Shown piece by piece: positions 28,528 through 36,262 of a stretch of 64,000 nucleotides of DNA (its first letter is position 1; each line of letters opens with the position of its first letter). Under the pieces are notes generated by a model, which was not told the DNA's origin, did no database searches, and was given only the letters and a program-made list of their open reading frames with translations. Both the position numbers and the translations under genes were made by a program. The DNA comes from DASCNA01 sp036011305 (GTDB taxonomy: Bacteria; Verrucomicrobiota; Lentisphaeria; Victivallales; GWF2-38-69): contig DASCNA010000132.1 in NCBI GenBank assembly GCA_036011305.1, positions 1-64,000 of the forward strand, in the 5' to 3' direction.

Positions 28528-29025
28528 TTGATAAATGGTGAATGGCATGAAGTATCAAACGGAAGTATTATTAATAACGATAATGAATTTGCAATTGATT
28601 TTGATGCCAGTGATAATGCTACATCCAGTCTTCTATCACAACTAAGGAACAACAAGGCAATTGATGAAATAGTTGTACATGAATTAGCTACTACCGACAA
28701 TAAACCAACTTTTAGTTATTATCTCAGTAAAGCATTAATCAAAAGTGCTTCGTCAGGGATGAATCCAGATGGCGAAAAAGTGATAAGACTCAATGGTGTT
28801 TGCATTTCATTTAGACAGAAAACTAAAGATAATTACGAACCAGTTCTTTGGGACAGCAATACAATGAGGAATGGACAGTATTTAAATCAAGAATCAACTA
28901 AGAATACTATAGGTGGAGATGTAACTAAAAGCCCAGGCTATAATAACCTAAGTCTATCACCATCAGCTCAAAACTCAGTTAATCAACATTTTAATCCACA
29001 CTCGAATCAAAAAGTTCAAAAATAG
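28528..29025 (+). CDS. Unknown protein, N-terminus probably frameshifted
   Basis: The frame at 28528-29025 encodes 165 residues with no family I recognise; its C-terminal 50 residues are Asn/Ser-rich and low in complexity. The nominal start is a TTG without a ribosome-binding site, and the same frame reads well further upstream to about 28471 (GLRCEVVRFPDEPK) without any start codon. A second frame opens at ATG 28398 (MGLIQVAVFKNPVVKSSV) and stops at 28479-28481, just where this frame becomes protein-like. A single frameshift near 28462-28478 would join them. So this is either a damaged gene or one with a sequence error. It is the first gene of an accessory run. Confidence 0.4.
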   Translation: MINGEWHEVSNGSIINNDNEFAIDFDASDNATSSLLSQLRNNKAIDEIVVHELATTDNKPTFSYYLSKALIKSASSGMNPDGEKVIRLNGVCISFRQKTKDNYEPVLWDSNTMRNGQYLNQESTKNTIGGDVTKSPGYNNLSLSPSAQNSVNQHFNPHSNQKVQK

Positions 29026-29087
29026 GAAGTTAAAGTAGGGAATAAAATTGTGACATTCACATCTTATTATAATATAATATAATATAT

Positions 29088-29480
29088 ATGGGAGAAAGAG
29101 ACGCTCAATCAACAGCAACATTTTTAGGTTTTCCACTTCGTAATCAAATAGCTGCAAACTGGACAGTCGACTATGAAGTTAGCACAGAACTGACTTTGAG
29201 TATTGATGTTGCAGGGCCCGATGGGCAAGGCTATGGGACAGGCGGCAGTGCTCACTTTGCATCAATTCCACTTGGCAAGCACTTTATGCCTCCTAATATT
29301 GACTTAAAGCCAGGTCAGCATTTTATTGCGCACAAATTGGTAAATATAGAAGGTATAGGACAACGATATTTATATGGTCATTTATATTGGGATTCATTAG
29401 GTTCTCAACCTGTTTGTAAGCTTTACGAACCAGCTAAACAATTAAGTAAGATTTTCAAGGAAGCTGGAAAGCCTTTATGA
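29088..29480 (+). CDS. Unknown protein, 130 aa
   Basis: A soluble 130-residue protein, rich in Gly and aromatic residues in the middle (GPDGQGYGTGGSAHFASIPLG), with no signal peptide and no family I recognise. No ribosome-binding site precedes the ATG; the upstream sequence is a run of TAATA units that could hold a -10 box and make the message nearly leaderless. Its stop overlaps the next start as ATGA, so the two are translationally coupled and probably function together. The upstream unknown gene ends 62 bases earlier. Confidence 0.5.
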   Translation: MGERDAQSTATFLGFPLRNQIAANWTVDYEVSTELTLSIDVAGPDGQGYGTGGSAHFASIPLGKHFMPPNIDLKPGQHFIAHKLVNIEGIGQRYLYGHLYWDSLGSQPVCKLYEPAKQLSKIFKEAGKPL

Positions 29481-30235
29481 TGCAAAAGAAAAAACAAATA
29501 ATAATTACTGTTTCTATTGTTGTTGTAATTGCAATAGTATTTCTTATTGCTGTATATAGACCGACTGTAACAATACAGTACAAAGGTGTTACCTCTCCTG
29601 CAATCTTTCTTGCACTAGGTAATGATAATCCAATTCAAGCAGTTGCTAAGGTTCTAAAGAAAAATCCTGACGCTGTTAATGCAGTTGACCATGGGATGCC
29701 CTTATCATATTTTAAAACTCCGTTAAGAATATCGGTTGGCAATTTTAATAAGCCTTTAACAGTTTACCTGCTCGATAAGGGTGCTAAACCTCAAGAAGCT
29801 TTAAATTATTTTAAAGTGGAGAAAGAGACAAAAGAATTTGATTTTTTAGAAAATATCCTCAAAGAAAGAAAGAAAACAGAAGTAACGAGCTATAACATTT
29901 CATATAAAAAATTAGTTTGTAAATTAATTGATAATAAAATTGTAGAGAAAAAAATAATTTTAACTAATGCTGATATCCTAAAAGCCCAACCTTATATATA
30001 TGATAATAAAAATTACATGGTAAGGCTTGTTTTAACCAGAAAAGGTCAGGAAATAATTGGTGACATTACTAGCAATAATATAGGGAAAAAATTTGGCTTT
30101 TGGATTAATGGAAAACTAATAGCTTCTCCTGAAATAAAAGGTCCTCTCTACGCAGGTGTTATATTTATTCCAATAAAAGTAGATTATAAAGAAGCTAAAG
30201 AGTTAGCAGAAGGAATCATGAAAATAAACTCATAA
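29477..30235 (+). CDS. Membrane-anchored protein with ankyrin-like segment and SecD-like head domain
   Basis: The 252-residue protein has an N-terminal membrane helix (about 7-26), an ankyrin-like region (about 45-105: ALGNDNPIQAVAKVL, VYLLDKGAKPQEAL), and a C-terminal domain (about 155-250) that resembles the periplasmic P1 head of the SecD translocase subunit: NADILKAQPYIYD, RKGQEIIGDITSNNIGK, IASPEIKGPLYAG. None of the SecD transmembrane helices is present, so it is not a translocase; the head fold is probably used as a stand-alone exported domain. It overlaps both neighbours (ATGA at the start, TAATG at the end), which shows a tight operon. Confidence 0.6.
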   Translation: MMQKKKQIIITVSIVVVIAIVFLIAVYRPTVTIQYKGVTSPAIFLALGNDNPIQAVAKVLKKNPDAVNAVDHGMPLSYFKTPLRISVGNFNKPLTVYLLDKGAKPQEALNYFKVEKETKEFDFLENILKERKKTEVTSYNISYKKLVCKLIDNKIVEKKIILTNADILKAQPYIYDNKNYMVRLVLTRKGQEIIGDITSNNIGKKFGFWINGKLIASPEIKGPLYAGVIFIPIKVDYKEAKELAEGIMKINS

Positions 30236-30662
30236 TGAAAACAATTATCACAACAACAATTCTATTTTTATTATCAATATCATTATTGGCTAAAACCAAT
30301 TACGGCAATGTAAAATGCACTTTTGTAAAAAACTATGATGGGACACAATAACAGTAAATATCAAAGGTTATCCTGCTATAGTTAGCAAGAATATGAAAAT
30401 ACGACTTAACGACATTGATACCCCAGAGTTAAGAACTAAATCAGCTAAAAAGAAACAGCTTGCAAGAACAGCTAAAAGACTTGTTGGTTCTCTTCTTAAA
30501 AATGCAAAAGTAATAGAACTGAGAAATATGCAGACAGGTAAATATTTCAGAATTGTAGCAGATGTATATTTCGATGGTAAGAATCTAGGTGATATTCTAA
30601 TTAAGAATAAATTAGCTGTCAGATATGGTAGAGGCACTAAAACTAAGGATTGGAGTAAGTGA
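30235..30662 (+). pseudogene. Exported SNase-like nuclease interrupted by a frameshift
   Basis: The ATG at 30235 (TAATG overlap) opens a signal peptide (MKTIITTTILFLLSISLLA) and the start of a thermonuclease fold (VKCTFVKNYDG) that hits a stop at 30349. The other frame continues the domain from about 30345: TITVNIKGYPA, MKIRLNDIDTPELR, then VADVYFDGKNLGDILIKNKLA, and ends at 30662. The family consensus DGDTI is broken exactly here: five bases (30340-30344) stand where six are needed, so one base is missing near 30341-30345. The catalytic region with IDTPE is otherwise intact. Either a recent inactivation or a sequencing error. Confidence 0.7.
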
Positions 30663-30728
30663 AATCTTTAGTTATAATTAACTTTGAGTGAGAATAATAG
30701 AGGTTTACAAAAAAAAGGTTGTAAGTAT

Positions 30729-31439
30729 ATGAATAAAAAAAATAACAAACTCTATAAAAACGAGTATTTCTTTGTCGATAGTATTTTTGACTGTAGAAAA
30801 AAAACTGTTTTCTTTAACTTCCTACTACTATTCATTGTCTGTATTTTTTTTGTTGGTTGTGGTGAAAGTAAACCTACTAAAAAACATTGGACTAAGTTTG
30901 AACGAATAGATGCTCCAAACCAGAATAGTTATAGTTACGAAGGTAAGCAGAGTACAAAGGTAAGAAAAGTGCTACATGCTGTCTTGCAATATAGTCCCAG
31001 TTCTCATGATGGATGGACTGGAATAAAGGAGAAAAATGGTAATATTTATATTCAAGCTGAGCCTTTTGTTTCTTGGCGAAAAAACACCCAAGATTTTCAG
31101 CATTTAGTGAATAATTATCTTGTAGGCTACACTTTTCTTGTATTTGCTAATACAGATATAAATAAAGTATCTATTACAGTTTTACCTATTAAGCAATTTA
31201 CTAAACCACAAGAAGATAAAGTTTTTGGTTATAAATATGATAGAACTATCCAAGTAACCAGAGAAAAAGCTTTAAAAGTTGCACAAAAATATTTTGGTGT
31301 TTTGAAATTAAACCAGCTTATCGTAGATAATGGTGGCAAAGACAAATATCATGGAACTTTAGGGAAAAAATATTACAGTGCATTGAAAAATAATAAAAAT
31401 CAAAAATTTTCAGAAATAGCCAACGCTTTAGCTAAATAA
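30729..31439 (+). CDS. Putative lipoprotein, unknown function
   Basis: I start at the ATG at 30729 rather than the TTG at 30684; this gives 236 residues. A charged N-terminus of about 25 residues precedes a hydrophobic core and a lipobox FVGC, after which GESKPT begins the mature part, so it is probably a lipid-anchored envelope protein. The mature region has a basic, Tyr-rich C-terminus and resembles no family I know. The long pre-signal stretch is unusual. It ends the accessory run that starts at 28.4 kb; 66 bases separate it from the broken nuclease gene. Confidence 0.5.
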   Translation: MNKKNNKLYKNEYFFVDSIFDCRKKTVFFNFLLLFIVCIFFVGCGESKPTKKHWTKFERIDAPNQNSYSYEGKQSTKVRKVLHAVLQYSPSSHDGWTGIKEKNGNIYIQAEPFVSWRKNTQDFQHLVNNYLVGYTFLVFANTDINKVSITVLPIKQFTKPQEDKVFGYKYDRTIQVTREKALKVAQKYFGVLKLNQLIVDNGGKDKYHGTLGKKYYSALKNNKNQKFSEIANALAK

Positions 31440-31930
31440 ATTCAATTATAAACGAATTCTAAGGTCGATTGTTGGTATAGTCCATAGCAAACTATTTGCA
31501 CCTAATCTATACAACTTTCAGAACTAGAAAAAAATGTGTCAAGATTTTGATTTATCTATTTGACAGCATTAATAAAGAATAAACTGTTTCCGAAAGTAAC
31601 ACTCTAATAAATAAAGCTAATCAGTTCAAAAAAATATTTTGAAAGTTGAATATATGCTTGAAACATCTATTTCAGTCCATAAGAATAAATGGCAAGCACA
31701 TTTTTCAACCAACTCTTCTTCAACACTTTACTCTTGCATTCACGGATTTTTCAAATTCTTATTTATTTTCTGACAGCTCAAAAATGGGCTGGAAAAGAAT
31801 AGTTTAAAAACTATTAAATAAAATAATTGGATTTTTTTGAAAGTACGACATAAGTATGATATTGAAGCTTTCACGCTCATTGAGTTACTTGCCACTTAAC
31901 CGTAAATCACTTATGACGTAGAAGTTAAAA
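31440..31930. other. Intergenic stretch, no gene seen
   Basis: All frames are broken and no hairpin-T terminator stands out. It separates the accessory gene run from the 3' end of the tRNA-Pro gene and could hold eroded mobile-element sequence, but I see nothing diagnostic. Confidence 0.5.
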
Positions 31931-32008
31931 TGGTCGGGATGAGAAGATTCGAACTTCCGACCTTTTGACCCCCAGTCAAACGCGCTAACCAGACTGCGCT
32001 ACATCCCG
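31931..32008 (-). tRNA. tRNA-Pro (anticodon GGG)
   Basis: On the minus strand, CGGGATG at 32008 pairs with CATCCCG near 31935-31941. The D arm is GCGC-AGTCTGGTTA-GCGC, the anticodon arm TTTGA-CTGGGGG-TCAAA gives anticodon GGG, the T arm is GGAAG-TTCGAAT-CTTCT, and A-CCA is encoded at the 3' end. All four arms are complete; total 78 bases. Confidence 0.95.
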
Positions 32009-32573
32009 ACAAATTCATAGTCAACTACTTACGTTAAGTAAAATTAAATTTTCTTCGTCTTCTTAACGGTCAGTTTTACATGACTTTTTACTACTCAAAG
32101 TAATCCACTAGTAATCCGAATTATTCTGAATATATTGTAAATCTATACTACGTTTGAGTGTTGTCAATACTCTTAAATTAAATATACATATATATATTAT
32201 TTGCAAATACTGAGTAACTAATACCTGAGATCATATTTAACAACAGAAATATCCTTCATTAACAGATTTGTAATATCATTGTAGGTGAATTGTGTATAAA
32301 ATAAATATTATTTTCTAAAAAGTAAATCTACATGTGATAATAAATGATTAGGGTCCTGAAAATAAAAACGATTGCCTTGAAGCTAATTCAGGATGGGAGA
32401 ATTTTTTTATGCCCCTAAAGTAAAAAATTATACTAAAAGATATAGATTTAGTTAAAATAGACTTCATTTCTACATGACAAAAAGAACTATAATATTATAG
32501 TTCTTTATTGGCATTATACGACATTTACTCTTATCATTTTATTATAGAAATGATTTTGAGAAGATAGATAAAA
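32009..32573. other. Intergenic stretch upstream of tRNA-Pro and the PaaK-like gene
   Basis: Non-coding. It holds a likely tRNA promoter (32140-32167, minus strand) and, near 32484-32530, AT-rich sequence with a small dyad (ACTATAATATTATAGT) just before the PaaK-like gene on the plus strand. Confidence 0.5.
32140..32167 (-). promoter_or_regulatory. Candidate sigma-70 promoter for tRNA-Pro
   Basis: On the minus strand TTGACA (32167-32162) is followed after 16 bases by TAGATT (32145-32140), about 130 bases upstream of the tRNA 5' end. Confidence 0.4.
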
Positions 32574-33941
32574 ATGAATCATGAAGAAATAAAAAATGCT
32601 GTTTCAAAAGAAATAATCAGTAAACTGCCCAATCAGCTGGACAGGCTATACTGGACAAGAGAGCAGATAATAAATCACCAGGAAATTGAACTTAGACGGC
32701 TTATCAGACATGCAAAGAAACATTCAAAATGGTACAGAGAAAAATACCATGATATTAATCCTGAAGATTTAACAATTTACAATCATTCTTCACTGCCTGT
32801 TCTGACAAAAAGCACATTGATGGAAAATTGGGATGATATTGTGTGTGATCCCTCCATAAATAAAAAAATTGCAGAAAATCATCAAAGAAAACTCAGAGAT
32901 GAAATTATTAAAAATCCTTATTACAAAGATTATTATCTATTTTATTCTACCGGAGGCTCTTCGGGATTAAGAGGTCTTTTCGTATGGACGAAAGACTTAG
33001 TTGCAGAATATGCATCATATGTTTTCAGAAACGAATATAAGGAAGACCTAGAAAAAAAAGACAAAATCAAAAGGGTAGCGGCACTTGAATCACCTTCATC
33101 TCTTCATGTTTCTTCAGAAATTTATACTGTAAAATATACTGAAAATTCAGAAATATTGAATGTGCCTGTGACTCTTCCACTTGAAACAATCTGCAACAAG
33201 CTGAACAGATATAACCCTACACACATTACCGGTTTTTCCTCTGTGATAGTACAGCTTGCTTTCTGCCAGCTGTCAGGAAAATTAGATATAAAACCATATA
33301 GAGTATCACTGAACTCTGAAATGATTGACGGCAAAGGTGCCGAAAAGATTAAAGAAGCATGGGGGGTTACCTACAACATGATCTGGGGCTCTGTCGAAAT
33401 AGCGGGCGGTGCTGCTGATGATAAGACTCATTCAGGGATGATCTTGGCAGAAGACTATAATATATTCGACATAGTTGATAATAATTATAAAACAACAGAT
33501 GATATCAATCAGGTTTCAAGAGTTTTAGTTACGCATTTCCCGAATAAAATTCTGCCACTTATCCGTTATGAAATTAATGATATCCTCGAACTTAAAAAAG
33601 AATATTCCAATTATAGAGTTTTAAGCAGGGTGATTGGACGGTGCGACGACTATTTTTCATATAAAGATGGCATAAAAGTTCATCCGATGATATTTCGTCA
33701 TGTTTTAGGTCAAATCCCTGAAATAATTGAATATCAGGTGCATCAGACAGTTTCAGGCGCAGACATTTCTATTATCTGTTCCGGATATATTGATCAAGCT
33801 GTAATAAAAGCTGGCTTGCTAAGAGGGTTGAAAGAAGCAGGCTTAAATGATCCTGAAATCGGAATGAAGATTGTCGAAAAAATCCAAAGGCATAGTGAAA
33901 CTGCAAAATTCAGACGCTTTATACCTTTAACATCAAAATAA
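32574..33941 (+). CDS. PaaK-like adenylate-forming enzyme (phenylacetate-CoA ligase family)
   Basis: The 455-residue protein has the ANL adenylation fold of the phenylacetate-CoA ligase/CoF-synthetase branch: the ATP loop YSTGGSSGLRG (about residue 125), the Tyr/Glu region NMIWGSVEIAGG, and the hinge-adjacent RVIGRCDDYFSYKDGIKVHP. Such proteins activate a carboxylate as adenylate and usually pass it to CoA. No thiolation domain or pathway gene is adjacent. The gene lies between the tRNA-Pro and the tRNA half-copy, so it may have come with, or been trapped by, an integration event. The start ATG is 9-10 bases after a weak GAAGA site. Confidence 0.8.
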   Translation: MNHEEIKNAVSKEIISKLPNQLDRLYWTREQIINHQEIELRRLIRHAKKHSKWYREKYHDINPEDLTIYNHSSLPVLTKSTLMENWDDIVCDPSINKKIAENHQRKLRDEIIKNPYYKDYYLFYSTGGSSGLRGLFVWTKDLVAEYASYVFRNEYKEDLEKKDKIKRVAALESPSSLHVSSEIYTVKYTENSEILNVPVTLPLETICNKLNRYNPTHITGFSSVIVQLAFCQLSGKLDIKPYRVSLNSEMIDGKGAEKIKEAWGVTYNMIWGSVEIAGGAADDKTHSGMILAEDYNIFDIVDNNYKTTDDINQVSRVLVTHFPNKILPLIRYEINDILELKKEYSNYRVLSRVIGRCDDYFSYKDGIKVHPMIFRHVLGQIPEIIEYQVHQTVSGADISIICSGYIDQAVIKAGLLRGLKEAGLNDPEIGMKIVEKIQRHSETAKFRRFIPLTSK

Positions 33942-34200
33942 CATTTTCACTCTCTTTGAAGAGCGTGAATCAATTACCTTTATGCTAAAAATTGATAATT
34001 TGGAATTTACTGTATATTAGATAATTCTAACTAGAATATCATTATTATTAGTTTCTTTTTTGATATAATTTGAATCAAATAATTTTCTTAGAGAAATCAT
34101 AATTTGTTTTGATGGCAAAAAATACAATTCATTATGCCATTCCTTTTGAGTCATTGTAATTGTCTATAGTATTATTTTTACAGCAGAAGTCATGAATATA

Positions 34201-34410
34201 TTAAGCAACAGCAGAACTATTAATCCCAACTTCTTTTGCTAGACATTCATGAAAATAACAAGTATTCATTTTTGCATTTTCCTTTAATATATGCGAAATA
34301 AAGAATTCTGTAAGATTATAAATAACACTTGTTGAGTCGAGTGTAATATCAAATGTTTTACATTCAGAAGTAATATATAGTAACCCAATAAAGTTTGAAG
34401 TAGTAAGTTT
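34201..34410 (-). pseudogene. Possible gene remnant without a start codon
   Basis: On the minus strand an open frame of about 69 codons runs from after a TAG at 34411 to a TAA at 34201 and reads like real protein (LTEFFISHILKEN, FHECLAKEVGINSSAVA, which resembles the second half of a helix-turn-helix). No suitable start codon is present near its beginning. It abuts the tRNA-Pro half-copy, so it may be the left-over end of an inserted element gene. Could be chance. Confidence 0.25.
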
Positions 34411-34427
34411 CTAAGCTGACTGATTAA

Positions 34428-34468
34428 GATCCCCAGTCAAAGCGCTAATCAGACTGCGCTACATCCTG
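34428..34468 (-). pseudogene. Truncated tRNA-Pro: 5' half only
   Basis: These 41 bases match the 5' half of the tRNA-Pro at 31967-32008 (acceptor 5' strand, D arm and anticodon stem-loop through the anticodon), with three changes and one deletion. The T arm and 3' acceptor strand are absent. Same orientation as the intact gene, 2.4 kb upstream of it. Confidence 0.8.
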
Positions 34469-34546
34469 TTGATTCTTAATAAAGAATCGCAGGCTCAATT
34501 TTCATCAAGTAAAACATTAATAATCTTAAAAAAGTTTTTTTTTATC

Positions 34547-34576
34547 TTGACTCTAAAATGAGTGTTGTATTATAAT
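34547..34576 (+). promoter_or_regulatory. Candidate sigma-70 promoter for the secreted protein gene
   Basis: TTGACT and TATAAT are separated by 18 bases, 88 bases before the ATG at 34664. The best consensus-like promoter I see in the window. Confidence 0.55.
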
Positions 34577-34663
34577 GTCCATACCATATAATAGAGGTCA
34601 AAAAGCCAGCATTTAGGTACAATGCTATTTTAAATTTAATAAATTATTCTTGAGAGGAAAACC

Positions 34664-35293
34664 ATGGGAAAAAAATTAATAGGATTAACATTAACTTTTC
34701 TATTTATTTTTACCGGCATGATTGCAAACCTTAATGCCGATCAGCTTGCAACAGATAAGACAGAAAAACATGATGTCGACTCCTGGTTTTATAAAAATGA
34801 AACATGGGGTGACAGGCTTGCTCTATATTTCCCAAACAGACTTGTTGATATGGCAGACATGATTGACATATCCCTTGGTTTTGGCCCTACAGCCAGAGCC
34901 AAAGTATGGGTTACAAGATACATGGCATTTGGTGGAGGTATTGGTGGAAGTGCTAAAGCAATTAAGGCATATAATAGGCAATATGGTGCCGGTTTACAGT
35001 CAGGATGGGATGGAAGCTTCATGATGCTTACTGCTGCAAATTTAGAAATGTACGAATCTACGAGAGATGTTCAGACATATTTCGAACACTATAAAGGAAT
35101 ACCTTCTCTGAACAACAGTGTTTATAATTTCTGGAAAGGTCCAAAAGATATGTTTTCTATCGGCGCAGAAGCTGCTGCGTTTGTAGAAGTAGATGTAGAA
35201 GTACATCCTTTTGAAATATTTGATTTTCTTGCTGGCATATTCTTCCTTGATCCAAAAGGAGATGACTTTACAATGCAGGATCTACAGCAATAA
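34664..35293 (+). CDS. Secreted protein of unknown function, 209 aa
   Basis: A clear signal peptide (MGKKLIGLTLTFLFIFTGM, cleavage likely after LNA) leads a 185-residue mature protein rich in Gly, Phe and Tyr, with segments such as ISLGFGPTARAKVWVTRYM and FGGGIGGSAKAIKAY and an acidic end. The alternating pattern (SIGAEAAAFVEVDVEVHPFE) could be outer-membrane or envelope beta structure. I do not recognise a family. It has a consensus-like promoter upstream, a strong AGAGGA ribosome-binding site and a strong terminator downstream, so it is probably a well-expressed single-gene unit. Confidence 0.7.
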   Translation: MGKKLIGLTLTFLFIFTGMIANLNADQLATDKTEKHDVDSWFYKNETWGDRLALYFPNRLVDMADMIDISLGFGPTARAKVWVTRYMAFGGGIGGSAKAIKAYNRQYGAGLQSGWDGSFMMLTAANLEMYESTRDVQTYFEHYKGIPSLNNSVYNFWKGPKDMFSIGAEAAAFVEVDVEVHPFEIFDFLAGIFFLDPKGDDFTMQDLQQ

Positions 35294-35320
35294 GAAATTC
35301 AACAATTTTATTTATTTATA

Positions 35321-35343
35321 GGCGTTCTTTGAACGCCTTTTTT
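35321..35343 (+). terminator. Rho-independent terminator
   Basis: GGCGTTC-TTT-GAACGCC followed by six T. It lies 27 bases after the secreted protein gene and ends just before the macro-domain gene's start region. Confidence 0.9.
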
Positions 35344-35357
35344 AAGCGAGTTTAATT

Positions 35358-35891
35358 ATGATAATAAACATCATAGAAGGTGATATTACTCAATTGAAAA
35401 TTGATGCAATAGTTAATGCAGCAAACTGTTCACTCCTCGGTGGAGGTGGAGTAGATGGTGCTATTCACAGAAAAGCCGGAAAAGAACTGCTTGATGAGTG
35501 CAGGAGATTCAATGGATGCAATACCGGTGATGCCATAATAACAAAAGGATACAGACTGCCTTCCAAGTTTGTTATTCATACACCAGGTCCAGTATGGCAT
35601 GGAGGTTCACAAAACGAATCCGATTTATTAAAATCATGCTATACAAACTGTCTTAAACTTGCCAGTAAACATAAATTAAGAGACATTGCCTTCCCAGCCA
35701 TCAGTACCGGAATATACGGTTACCCATTAGAAGATGCGACTTCAATCGCTATAAGAACAGTTCTACACTGGCATGAAAAATATCCATCAGAAGTTATTTT
35801 CGTCACATTTTCAAAAATTGCATATACTGCTTATAAAAAAATATATGCTGAAATAATACAATTGTCTCATAAAGATAATATAAATATATAA
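35358..35891 (+). CDS. Macro-domain ADP-ribose hydrolase
   Basis: The 177-residue protein is a single macro domain of the bacterial YmdB/MacroD type: VNAANCSLLGGGGVDGAIH (substrate loop and catalytic Asp/Asn region), GDAIITKGYRLPSKFVIHTPGP split across the family's second loop, and AFPAISTGIYGYPLEDA. Such enzymes remove ADP-ribose from proteins or deacetylate O-acetyl-ADP-ribose. It starts 15 bases after the terminator hairpin, so its promoter must lie further upstream or transcription reads through; the short leader leaves little space. No ADP-ribosyl transferase or toxin partner gene is adjacent. Confidence 0.85.
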   Translation: MIINIIEGDITQLKIDAIVNAANCSLLGGGGVDGAIHRKAGKELLDECRRFNGCNTGDAIITKGYRLPSKFVIHTPGPVWHGGSQNESDLLKSCYTNCLKLASKHKLRDIAFPAISTGIYGYPLEDATSIAIRTVLHWHEKYPSEVIFVTFSKIAYTAYKKIYAEIIQLSHKDNINI

Positions 35892-36262
35892 TTTACTAAA
35901 ACTGATGCATTGATTTTAACTACATACCCTTTAATTCAATTTTTGTAAATTATTTTCTCAAGCAATTAAATCAATTAACTTAAAATTGTTATAACCTCCT
36001 TTAATTCCAATAATACATCCCAACAATTTTCATTCATATTCTATTCAAAAATTTCTTCATTTACTCAACTGTATTTGACATTAATCATTTTGAATAATAT
36101 TTTAATAATTACTATTAGTAAAAGTTTGAAATACAGCTTGAAATACATATAGTGATTAAAGCATTTTTGCTAAAAGAGTTCCTTTAAAATCAGCTAACAT
36201 ATTGTTAAGTTTGCAATCTATAAAATTAATTATATTAACTATTAATAATTAGGAAGATTATT
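35892..36262. other. Intergenic region upstream of the gcv operon
   Basis: AT-rich and non-coding. I looked for a glycine riboswitch (paired aptamers with conserved G-rich loops) and see none. A candidate promoter lies at 36075-36103. Confidence 0.6.
36075..36103 (+). promoter_or_regulatory. Candidate promoter of the gcv operon
   Basis: TTGACA at 36075-36080, a 17-base spacer, and TATTTT at 36098-36103; about 160 bases before gcvT. Confidence 0.4.

Noticed and set aside
28290..32375. Similar ~33-base stretches near 28290 and 32355 as island direct repeats
   Set aside because: About 24 of 33 bases match, but the sequence is AT-rich and the matches are in short blocks; not convincing as att sites.
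35892..36262. Glycine riboswitch before gcvT
   Set aside because: I looked for the paired aptamer with conserved G-rich bulges and found only AT-rich sequence without the motif.
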